Assembly: GCA_026395405.1 (NCBI GenBank) | Contig: JAPLYU010000003.1 | Coordinates: 89,401-153,400, forward strand | Reading direction: 5' to 3' | Source of the DNA: Candidatus Saccharimonadota bacterium | GTDB lineage: Bacteria; Patescibacteriota; Saccharimonadia; Saccharimonadales; Saccharimonadaceae | DNA length: 64,000 nt | In this document: in pieces, positions 51,126 to 57,637 of the stretch | Layout of the letters: every line of letters begins with the position of its first letter | Numbering within the stretch: position 1 is the first letter of the stretch | The notes under the pieces: generated by a model | The model's input: only the letters and a program-made list of their open reading frames with translations | The model's database searches: none | What the model was told of the DNA's origin: nothing | Translations under genes and position numbers: made by a program

Positions 51126-51509
51126 ATGAGGTATACCATCTCTAATATGTGCGATGAAGAGGCCACTCGCAAAAGCGTGGTGGTTCAGACCCCCGACCTG
51201 GTTCACATGTGCCAAGTCAACTACCTGACCAACCTCATCGCCAAGGAAGCCATGATCCGGATCCGTTTGATGTGGGACTGGGATGCCCCCCTGAACCGGT
51301 TTTACATCCCGACGGTGGACGATGACTTGGAGTCTTCGTTGCATGGCAACGGTCTCTACATGCCTTTGGACATGGACCCCAAGCGGGATGGCGCAGACCT
51401 GTACGTCATGGACTTCCTGTTTGTGGCGATGTCCGCCAAGATCAAGCCGATTGTGCACGAGTGCGTGTCCAAGTTCAAGCTGCGGGAGGCAATCGTCACG
51501 GCGGCGTGA
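51126..51509 (+). CDS. Unit U8 gene 2: MRYxL-type unit paralog
   Basis: The 127-residue protein starts at ATG 51126 after AGGAGGCTTC. It has MRYTISNMCDEEATRKSVVV, then PDLVHMCQVNYLTNLIAKEA and GADLYVMDFLFVAMSAKI. The first and second blocks line up with the products at 48480, 49854 and 49364. Three Cys, no signal or span. G/C-ending codons. It is 28 bases after gene 1. Confidence 0.63.
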   Translation: MRYTISNMCDEEATRKSVVVQTPDLVHMCQVNYLTNLIAKEAMIRIRLMWDWDAPLNRFYIPTVDDDLESSLHGNGLYMPLDMDPKRDGADLYVMDFLFVAMSAKIKPIVHECVSKFKLREAIVTAA

Positions 51510-51523
51510 CCCCTTCCGACTGG

Positions 51524-51575
51524 AGGCTTGGCGGGTTCTGACGAACCCACTTGTGGGTTCTCGCCCGCCAAGCCT
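51524..51575 (+). terminator. Terminator hairpin of unit U8
   Basis: AGGCTTGGCGGG/CCCGCCAAGCCT with an inner GAACCCAC/GTGGGTTC hairpin. The same architecture as U7. Confidence 0.7.
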
Positions 51576-51590
51576 TCACGGCAGCGGATT

Positions 51591-51599
51591 TCTCCTTAC
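51591..51599 (+). promoter_or_regulatory. Anti-SD segment in the 3' UTR of unit U8
   Basis: TCTCCTTAC is complementary over 9 bases to the U8 leader SD, and lies 5 bases 5' of hammerhead 3. Confidence 0.6.
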
Positions 51600-51604
51600 A
51601 TTTC

Positions 51605-51655
51605 CTCTTTTTTGAATGTGTATTCAAACTGATGAGTCCAAAAGGACGAAAAGAG
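51605..51655 (+). ncRNA. Hammerhead ribozyme 3 (end of unit U8)
   Basis: Stem III CTCTT/AAGAG, cleavage nucleotide T (51610), stem I TTTGAA/TTCAAA with loop TGTGTA, core CTGATGA, stem II GTCC/GGAC, loop AAAA, GAA. Cleavage between 51610 and 51611. Confidence 0.92.
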
Positions 51656-51690
51656 ACAAACTTATGTTTTTTTATTTCATATAACTGAAC

Positions 51691-51734
51691 TATACTATTA
51701 CCACCTTAACAATTCGGAATGTTGGGGGTGGGGC
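51691..51734 (+). promoter_or_regulatory. Promoter and SD-containing hairpin of unit U9
   Basis: TATACT (51691), then CCACC-n-AACA pairs with TGTT-n-GGTGG, so the SD-like GGGGGTGGGG lies inside a stem. The layout differs from the hairpin-then-SD leaders of U5-U8. Confidence 0.5.
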
Positions 51735-52127
51735 ATGAAAGGCAAGCTGTTGGCTTTCGTCACTATCCTGTCGATAGGAGGACTGTCGTCCACGGTGGGA
51801 GTGGCGACGTTCTGGTATGGAAGTGGACTGGTCGGCGAGTCGTGGGCGTCCTTGCCGATGATCGTGATTGGTCCAATCTTCGCGATACTCTTCGTCTACA
51901 CGTGTTATGTATACACCTACCTGGGGACAAGGGCTCTGGCGTACATGCTTGCCATATACGCCATCGGCTTCGCCATCACCTTTTTGCTGGTGGTGCTAGG
52001 TGCTTCCGCAGATGGTTTCAAGGTGTGGTTGTTCCCCGTTCTTCTCGGCCTTTCGATTACCGAGATAGCGGCCATCGTGTCGTCTGTAGTGGTTACTACC
52101 ATGAGAGGGAGACATGCCAGAGCCTAA
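51735..52127 (+). CDS. Unit U9 gene 1: four-span membrane protein
   Basis: The 130-residue protein has four hydrophobic segments (about 5-27, 40-62, 68-90 and 98-122), short loops and a basic C-terminus MRGRHARA. No catalytic motif. G/C-ending codons place it with the units rather than host genes. The next small gene overlaps its end by 14 bases. No known family. Confidence 0.62.
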   Translation: MKGKLLAFVTILSIGGLSSTVGVATFWYGSGLVGESWASLPMIVIGPIFAILFVYTCYVYTYLGTRALAYMLAIYAIGFAITFLLVVLGASADGFKVWLFPVLLGLSITEIAAIVSSVVVTTMRGRHARA

Positions 52128-52290
52128 ATACGACTTCAAGACCAAGCCTGCCATCATCCCTGAAGAAGGCGATCAATGCCAAGACTGCATCCAGTATGAC
52201 TGGTGTAACGCCGGGCGCAAAGAAGCCGTTGCCAGAGGCGAAAAGGCCGATCCAAAGGCCCGTTGCATGTTCTGTAGCCAAGAGTGGTAG
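52114..52290 (+). CDS. Unit U9 gene 2: 58-residue Cys-rich small protein
   Basis: Not resolved as a separate gene by length filters but well supported: GAGAGGGAGAC lies just before the ATG at 52114. The sequence has CQDCIQYDWC, then CMFCSQEW, a CxxC...C...CxxC pattern of a possible zinc-binding module, similar in style to the 47447 product. It overlaps gene 1 in another frame by 14 bases. The unit ends at E2. Confidence 0.6.
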   Translation: MPEPKYDFKTKPAIIPEEGDQCQDCIQYDWCNAGRKEAVARGEKADPKARCMFCSQEW

Positions 52291-52316
52291 GCCACCGCCG
52301 GGCCTACAAAGGTATT

Positions 52317-52410
52317 GGCGGAGAGCCTGAAACATATGGCTCTCCGCCCCATGGCGCGAGTTCTAGTTGATGTGCGAAAGCTTTCCAATTAGGCCCGCGC
52401 CTCTTTTATT
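52317..52410 (+). terminator. Conserved double-hairpin 3' element E2 (unit U9)
   Basis: Hairpin 1 GGCGGAGAGCC/GGCTCTCCGCC (52317-52348), then hairpin 2 GGCGCG/CGCGCC (52353-52401) with apex GTTGATGTGCGAAAGCTTTC, then a T-rich tract. Same apex as E3. Confidence 0.75.
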
Positions 52411-52426
52411 TTTGTAATTATTCTGT

Positions 52427-52432
52427 TATAAT
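52427..52432 (+). promoter_or_regulatory. -10 box of unit U10
   Basis: GTTATAATATGCTTAACCTAT, the unit promoter motif; leader of about 74 bases. Confidence 0.7.
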
Positions 52433-52441
52433 ATGCTTAAC

Positions 52442-52512
52442 CTATCCGGCTAACAACGGATAGCCGCAAACCGTACGTCAGCATACCGCTGACGTTTCAC
52501 AATCAGGGAGGT
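52442..52512 (+). promoter_or_regulatory. Two-hairpin leader and SD of unit U10
   Basis: Stem-loop A CTATCCG/CGGATAG (52442-52463) and B ACGTCAGC/GCTGACGT (52475-52495), then TTCACAATC and SD GGGAGGT (52506-52512), complementary over 7 bases to 52852-52858. Confidence 0.72.
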
Positions 52513-52515
52513 CCG

Positions 52516-52839
52516 ATGAGACCGATAAGGCTCGAGCTGCGCGCGATACCCAGGGACGCCGAACACGGCAAGGCCGGGGACGTCAAGTTCTACGAAGTGC
52601 CCGATGAAGGCAACAACTACGAGGCTGACCTCATAATCGACCTGCTGATTCGGCTTCGTCGGCTGGTCGGTGGCACCAAGCGAGTGCACCGGGTCCACAT
52701 GGGCCGCGACGACAAGACCGGCGCTGTCTACTACGAGGTCAGCAACGGCGTCTTTGCTATGCTGGAACCTCAGTTCGTCAGGGCTGTCAACAACTCTGTC
52801 GACCACGTCCACAAGGTGAGAGCCAAGTACAAGGGCTAA
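52516..52839 (+). CDS. Unit U10: single-gene unit protein
   Basis: The 107-residue protein starts at ATG 52516, 3-4 bases after GGGAGGT. The C-terminal signature is GAVYYEVSNGVFAMLEPQF. The N-terminus IRLELRAIPRDAEH and the LIIDLLIRLRRL helix are family-like but diverged. It is basic overall with no Cys. G/C-ending codons. Function unknown. Confidence 0.64.
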   Translation: MRPIRLELRAIPRDAEHGKAGDVKFYEVPDEGNNYEADLIIDLLIRLRRLVGGTKRVHRVHMGRDDKTGAVYYEVSNGVFAMLEPQFVRAVNNSVDHVHKVRAKYKG

Positions 52840-52867
52840 TTCAGCCCTACAACCTCCCAATTTCGAC

Positions 52868-52959
52868 GCAGAGAACCCAAGCCCGTCAGGGTTCTCTGCC
52901 GTTTGGGCGCAAGATTAAGTTGATGTGCGAAAGCTTTCCAACAGGTCTTGCGCCTTTTT
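52868..52959 (+). terminator. Conserved double-hairpin 3' element E3 (unit U10)
   Basis: Hairpin 1 GCAGAGAACCC/GGGTTCTCTGC (covaries from E1/E2), then hairpin 2 GGCGCAAGA/TCTTGCGCC (52906-52954) with apex GTTGATGTGCGAAAGCTTTC-CAAC, then TTTTT. It lies just before the convergent pgsA stop. Confidence 0.78.
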
Positions 52960-52961
52960 AA

Positions 52962-53597
52962 TTACTCGTAAGTTACGTGAATATTACGGTCTTTCAAGAA
53001 CGTTTTGGCTTTTCGCCTAAACGTCTCCATACCGGCAACAACAGCGAAGAACAAGGCTACAAACAGCACGTATTTGGCAATATTCATCATTGCATAATTA
53101 GAAATTATTACTCCGACAATGAAAAACCCAATACTAATACACTGTAAATTTAGTTTTATTTTCCCGAAAAAGTTGGCCCCGATAGTTTGGCCCAAAAACG
53201 GCGAAAAAACGTACCCAACCAAAACCGCCAAAATCTCGCAAAAGATGTAAATCACAAAAACTTTAATCAACAATATGTCCCAGCCGATATAAAACAGCAC
53301 AGTCAGTATCAATAGTTTGTCGGCAATCGGGTCTATGACTTTGCCCAAATCCGTTATCTGGTTGCGAGTTCGGGCCATGGCGCCATCAATCCCGTCCGTC
53401 AGCGCTGCAATCGTAAAGACAATCAGCCCCAAAATAAGCATTCCGCTAGCCAACAGCCAATAAATGACAGGAATCAAAAGAAAACGGACAACAGTAACCT
53501 GGTTCGGCCTAACACTGTCTGGGATGAACCGTAAAAATATCTTATCGATTACCCCATCAATAGTCTTTTGGACATTAATGTTTCTGGGTATTTTCAT
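52962..53597 (-). CDS. pgsA: CDP-alcohol phosphatidyltransferase (PgsA-like)
   Basis: Makes phosphatidylglycerol-phosphate or a related phospholipid. The 211-residue membrane protein has the CDP-OH-P motif DG-x2-AR-x8-G-x3-D-x3-D in DGAMARTRNQITDLGKVIDP followed by IADK. It has about six spans and an NQVTVVRFLLIP start region. A TATACA/TACAAT box lies about 7-9 bases before the ATG, suggesting leaderless initiation. It is divergent from the HIT gene. The alcohol acceptor is inferred as glycerol-3-phosphate by family average. Confidence 0.9.
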   Translation of the reverse strand: MKIPRNINVQKTIDGVIDKIFLRFIPDSVRPNQVTVVRFLLIPVIYWLLASGMLILGLIVFTIAALTDGIDGAMARTRNQITDLGKVIDPIADKLLILTVLFYIGWDILLIKVFVIYIFCEILAVLVGYVFSPFLGQTIGANFFGKIKLNLQCISIGFFIVGVIISNYAMMNIAKYVLFVALFFAVVAGMETFRRKAKTFLKDRNIHVTYE

Positions 53598-53630
53598 GTT
53601 GTCAATTGTATATCAAAAACCCCGATTTGC

Positions 53631-53636
53631 TATAAT
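53631..53636 (+). promoter_or_regulatory. -10 box of the HIT gene, leaderless
   Basis: TATAAT ends 6 bases before the ATG at 53643, with no SD. Confidence 0.6.
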
Positions 53637-53642
53637 ATACCC

Positions 53643-54038
53643 ATGCCAGAACCATCTGTATTCACAAAAATTATTAACGGCGAAATTCCCGCCTTTAAAA
53701 TATACGAAGACGACAAGGTGATTGCATTTTTAGACATGCACCCTCAAAACGAGGGCCACACTCTGGTTGTTCCTAAAATTCAAGTAGATCATATCTGGGA
53801 TTTAAGTGATTATGATTACCAATACCTTTGGACGATTGTAAAAAATATTGGAAATCATATTCGCGAAGTAATCGGTTCGCCAAGGGTTGGAGTCGTCGTA
53901 GAAGGTTTCGGAGTCCCCCACTGCCACGTCCATCTGGTGCCTATTTATCATGGAAATGATCTAAAAAAACAACCCGATCTTGACGCCGAACCAGATAATA
54001 CTGCACTCGCAATCATGGCAAATCGATTGAAAATGTGA
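53643..54038 (+). CDS. HIT-family nucleotide hydrolase
   Basis: The 131-residue histidine-triad protein has FTKIINGEIPAFKIYEDD, HPQNEGHTLVVPK and the catalytic HCHVHLVP (H-x-H-x-H). It likely hydrolyses nucleotide conjugates such as AMP-lysine or Ap4A (HinT/Fhit class). The start at MPEPSVF follows TATAAT. Its TGA overlaps the rlmH ATG (TGATG), so the two are coupled. Confidence 0.94.
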   Translation: MPEPSVFTKIINGEIPAFKIYEDDKVIAFLDMHPQNEGHTLVVPKIQVDHIWDLSDYDYQYLWTIVKNIGNHIREVIGSPRVGVVVEGFGVPHCHVHLVPIYHGNDLKKQPDLDAEPDNTALAIMANRLKM

Positions 54039-54496
54039 TGCCAATCCGAATAATAGCAGTCGGCAAAAAACACGAATCTTGGGTCGCCGAAGGCATAGGG
54101 CGCTATCAAAAGCGCCTAAAACAACCGTTCAAAACTGAGTGGGCCATTTTACCGCATTCACCCCTGCCTGATGCCAGAGCACGCCTAGAAGAGTCACAGC
54201 GCATACTATTACGGCTTCGTGCTAGTGATTATTTGATTTTGCTGGATGAACGCGGTGAGTCAGTCGATTCGCTTGAACTATCGTCGTTATTACTGAAATT
54301 ACTGGAATCGTCAAAGGATGTAGTAATAGTTATTGGTGGTGCCTACGGCGTCGATGATACTGTTTTGAACCGTGCGAATTTCGTCTGGTCTCTGTCAAAA
54401 CTGGTTTTCCCGCATCAATTGGTTCGTTTAATTTTGACTGAACAGCTGTATCGCGCCCAAGAAATCGCCAGCGGTAACCCCTATCATCATAATTAG
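54038..54496 (+). CDS. rlmH: 23S rRNA pseudouridine(1915)-N3-methyltransferase RlmH
   Basis: Methylates pseudouridine 1915 in helix 69 of 23S rRNA (SPOUT family). The 152-residue protein has LDERGESVDSLELSSLLLKL, VVIVIGGAYGVDDTV (SAM knot), SLSKLVFPHQLVRLILTEQLYRA and the C-terminal NPYHHN. ADGH is AYGV here but the remaining knot is intact. It overlaps the HIT stop. Confidence 0.94.
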   Translation: MPIRIIAVGKKHESWVAEGIGRYQKRLKQPFKTEWAILPHSPLPDARARLEESQRILLRLRASDYLILLDERGESVDSLELSSLLLKLLESSKDVVIVIGGAYGVDDTVLNRANFVWSLSKLVFPHQLVRLILTEQLYRAQEIASGNPYHHN

Positions 54497-54512
54497 TTAA
54501 TAAAACCTATTC

Positions 54513-54541
54513 TTGACATAATACAAAGCTTATGCTATATT
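54513..54541 (+). promoter_or_regulatory. Consensus sigma70-like promoter of the 54574 gene
   Basis: TTGACA (54513), 17 bases, TATATT (54536) preceded by TGC (extended -10 like). The strongest -35/-10 pair in the window. Confidence 0.75.
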
Positions 54542-54573
54542 GTATCTTGTATAACTTTAATAAAACAAAAACT

Positions 54574-54897
54574 ATGCAATCACCACTCACCACACCATTC
54601 ACCGTCATCATCTCGCTACTAGTGTTATTCGGCTGGTTTGTCAGCGATTTTCGCGCCGGCGATGCAATTGACGTCGTCATCGCAACCGCAACTAATAATG
54701 TCACGTACCTGGCCGAAAATGTCGCTATTGATCCGGCCACCTCCAGCCCAAACATCGACACCAACTGGTTCACTGGTACTACCTCCAGCGTAACCTCGCA
54801 GTTACCTGCCGCTCAATCTAAAAAAAGTGACGATGACGAACATATCGCCGTAGGACGAATTATGGGTCAAAGTTTCGGTAGCGACGGTGATTTATAA
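54574..54897 (+). CDS. Hypothetical small exported or anchored protein
   Basis: The 107-residue protein starts MQSPLTTPFTVIISLLVLFGW, a signal-anchor-like span at 9-25, then a polar Thr/Ser/Asn-rich region and an acidic tail (SKKSDDDEH). No Cys or motif. The promoter at 54513 predicts a roughly 26-base leader with no SD. An upstream in-frame ATG (54532) lies inside the promoter. Between rlmH and valS (convergent). Confidence 0.6.
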   Translation: MQSPLTTPFTVIISLLVLFGWFVSDFRAGDAIDVVIATATNNVTYLAENVAIDPATSSPNIDTNWFTGTTSSVTSQLPAAQSKKSDDDEHIAVGRIMGQSFGSDGDL

Positions 54898-54900
54898 GTG

Positions 54901-57450
54901 TTATTTTAGAATTTCAAGTTCATGAATCAGGCGTTCAACCAGCGCCTGTTTTTGTTCTAACTGGGTTTTGGTCTCTTCGACTAGTTCGGCTGGAGCTTTG
55001 GCGACGTAATTTTCGTTATCTAATCTGGCTTTTAGGGTCTTGATTAAGGTCTGAGCTTCGGCTAGTCGGACTTCCAAGTTGGTCTGGTGCTCGCTGAGTG
55101 TCTTGGCTGAAATATCTAGCCACGCTTCCCTTCCGCTGTTCGCCAGTCGCAGTCCCCTAGCCTGGTCGACTGCCGTAACGTCCTTTAATTTCGCTAGTCG
55201 CTTGATAAGGTCTGCGTTGTCGGCAATCAGACTGTCATTTTGATACAGCAAGGCGTAACGTTCGTTACCGGGCAGTTCGTTCATTACGAACCTGGCCTCG
55301 GTAATCAGATGCTTTAATCGGCCAAATTCGGCGGCTGCGATATCGTCAAAGGCAACAACTTCTGGCCATTTCGTCGTAATTAACAGATTATTTTGCCAAG
55401 ACAGCGTTTGCCAGATGGTTTCGGTCACAAACGGCGCAAATGGATGTGCAATTTTTAGACTGGTATCTAGAACCCAAGCCAACATTGCCGAGTTATCTTG
55501 CTGTTTAGACGCTTCGATATACCAATCGGCTACATCGTCCCAGATTGCGTGGTACATGGTTTCGCTAGCCTCGGCAAAGCGATAGCTTTCTATCTGAGTT
55601 TCGATGCCAGTGATAGCATTGCTCAGTTCGCGAATAATCCAATGGTCGGCTATGGTTTTTGGTTCCGGCGCTTTTTTTCTGAACCCGTCGCCCAGTTTGT
55701 TCTCGGAAAATCTGGCAATATTCCATAATTTGTTACAAAAGTTTCGTCCCGCCAGTACCCTACCGACACCGAAGGCCTGGTTTTGACCGGCACTGCGATT
55801 AGCGATTAATCCCAGGCGCAAAGCGTCCGATCCGTATTCAGTCAGGGCTTCGATTGGGTTAACAACATTCCCCTTGCTTTTACTCATTTTTTTGCCGATT
55901 TCGTCTAGAATCAAACCATGCAAATATACGTGTTTAAACGGAACCTTATCTGTTGCATACAGTCCCAACATCACCATGCGCGCAACCCAGGCGTACAAGA
56001 TATCAACGCCGGTTTCCATGACGCTGGTCGGATAAAATTTGGCTAATTTTCCGTTCGTCAGATAATCAGTCGTAATAAACGGCCACTGACCACTTGAAAA
56101 CCAAGTATCAAACGTGTCTTCCTCGCGACGATATATTTTGCCGTCAATCGAAATGGTTTTTTCGTCGACATCCTCGTTATAAATCCAATCATTGGGGTCA
56201 TTAACATTTTGAAAAGCCGGAATCGGAATCCCCCATGGGATTTGGCGCGACAAATTCCAGTCTCGCATCTGGTCAAAATACTGTATTAGGTCGTGTTTAC
56301 GACTGTCAGGCGTAAAGGTTATTTCACCGTCTTCAATCGCCTTTTTAGCGCGCTGAGCCAATGGCTGTATTTTGATAAACCATTGTTCTTTGACCAATGG
56401 TTCAATTGGCAGACCGCTTTTATAGTCATATCCGACGATGTGCTCGTATGGCGTTTCACCCCGAATTAATTCCTGGGCTCGCAGTGCCGCGACAGTTTTC
56501 TTTCTGGCTTGTTCGACTGTCAGACCGACAAATTCTGATGGAACATTTATCATAGTGCCGTCAAAATCAATCACCTGCAGACGCGATAAGTTGTGACGCT
56601 GCCCCATTTCAAAGTCGTTCGGGTCATGTGCTGGTGTAATTTTTACAGCACCTGTACCGAAGTTAGGATCAACAAATTCATCGGCAATGACTGGGATTTC
56701 CTTATCTGTTAAAGGCAACAGAACGTGTTTACCAACAAAGTCTTTATATCGTTTGTCATCGGGATGAACGGCAATTGCCATATCGCCGAAAATCGTCTCT
56801 GGACGAGTGGTCGCAACGACGATTTCACCGATTTTGTCGTATGTCGGATAGGCAATGTTCCACAATGTCCCCTTTTCATTCTTGTGATTGACCTCGATAT
56901 CTGCGTAACTGGTGCGGTATTTGGTGCTGTAATTTACCATGCGCTCACCTCTGTAAATTAGACCTTCGTCCCACATTTTCTTGAACGTGCCGTAAACAGT
57001 ATCAATCACCTTTTTGTCCAGCGTGAAAACTAAATCTTTCCAACTGCAACTGACGCCTAGTGCTCGCAGCTGTAATTCCATATTCCCCCGTTGTTTATCA
57101 ACAAAGTTCCAAACTTGGCTGTACAGCTGTTCGCGCGAAAAATCAAAACGATTTTTGTTTTGCTCGGTCAGTATCTTGTCATAAACAACCCATGTCTCGA
57201 ATCCGGCATGATCGGCGCCTGGAACGTACACAACATCCCTGCCCTTCATGCGCCAGTACCTGGCCATAATATCTTCTAAACCAACCGTCAGCGCATGCCC
57301 GATATGCAAATTTCCATTGGCATTTGGTGGTGGCATGACGACGCAGAATGGTTCGCCACTGCCTGTTGGCTCGAACGCACCGCTTTTTTCCCAGATAGCA
57401 TAGATGTCTGGCTCGTACTGATTTGGCTCGTAAGTTTTAGCTAATTTCAT
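54901..57450 (-). CDS. valS: Valyl-tRNA synthetase
   Basis: Charges tRNA-Val (class I, editing type). The 849-residue protein has PPPNANGNLHIGHALT (HIGH) near residue 45, the editing domain with TTRPETIFGDMAIAVHP, KMSKSKGN in GKKMSKSKGNVVNP, and a C-terminal coiled coil (LAEAQTLIKTLKARLD to the end). Full length for ValS. The leader of about 110 bases contains a TATAAT and a short ORF but no recognisable T-box. Confidence 0.97.
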   Translation of the reverse strand: MKLAKTYEPNQYEPDIYAIWEKSGAFEPTGSGEPFCVVMPPPNANGNLHIGHALTVGLEDIMARYWRMKGRDVVYVPGADHAGFETWVVYDKILTEQNKNRFDFSREQLYSQVWNFVDKQRGNMELQLRALGVSCSWKDLVFTLDKKVIDTVYGTFKKMWDEGLIYRGERMVNYSTKYRTSYADIEVNHKNEKGTLWNIAYPTYDKIGEIVVATTRPETIFGDMAIAVHPDDKRYKDFVGKHVLLPLTDKEIPVIADEFVDPNFGTGAVKITPAHDPNDFEMGQRHNLSRLQVIDFDGTMINVPSEFVGLTVEQARKKTVAALRAQELIRGETPYEHIVGYDYKSGLPIEPLVKEQWFIKIQPLAQRAKKAIEDGEITFTPDSRKHDLIQYFDQMRDWNLSRQIPWGIPIPAFQNVNDPNDWIYNEDVDEKTISIDGKIYRREEDTFDTWFSSGQWPFITTDYLTNGKLAKFYPTSVMETGVDILYAWVARMVMLGLYATDKVPFKHVYLHGLILDEIGKKMSKSKGNVVNPIEALTEYGSDALRLGLIANRSAGQNQAFGVGRVLAGRNFCNKLWNIARFSENKLGDGFRKKAPEPKTIADHWIIRELSNAITGIETQIESYRFAEASETMYHAIWDDVADWYIEASKQQDNSAMLAWVLDTSLKIAHPFAPFVTETIWQTLSWQNNLLITTKWPEVVAFDDIAAAEFGRLKHLITEARFVMNELPGNERYALLYQNDSLIADNADLIKRLAKLKDVTAVDQARGLRLANSGREAWLDISAKTLSEHQTNLEVRLAEAQTLIKTLKARLDNENYVAKAPAELVEETKTQLEQKQALVERLIHELEILK

Positions 57451-57528
57451 TCAGAATGTATCGAACTTTCATATAATATATCACACGTGAAAAGTGCAAG
57501 GCCACCTAAGGTTTTCCCATGAAACCCC

Positions 57529-57552
57529 TTAAGTTTTTGTCTTTTCCCGCAT
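57529..57552 (-). other. Possible 7-codon leader ORF upstream of valS
   Basis: ATG to TAA encoding MREKTKT, with GAGGTG 9-10 bases upstream and TATAAT further 5'. The surrounding bases resemble the pyrG start region. No Val codons, so classical attenuation is not supported. Confidence 0.3.
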
Positions 57553-57637
57553 GTTTGTTTTCACCTCGTATTATATCACAACCGGATTAACTGAAAATAG
57601 GTTGTATAATAGAGATATTCCACGGAGGGAACAATAA

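Noticed and set aside
52903..52954. E-type apex read as a fifth hammerhead (UGAUGUGCGAAAG)
   Set aside because: C3 and A9 of the core are wrong and no stem II or cleavage strand fits.
47400..52960. Integron cassette array
   Set aside because: The layout is cassette-like, but no integrase, attI or attC core sites (RYYYAAC) recur at the unit junctions.
57451..57600. T-box riboswitch upstream of valS
   Set aside because: No AGGGUGGNACCGCG-type T-box or Val specifier loop is visible.
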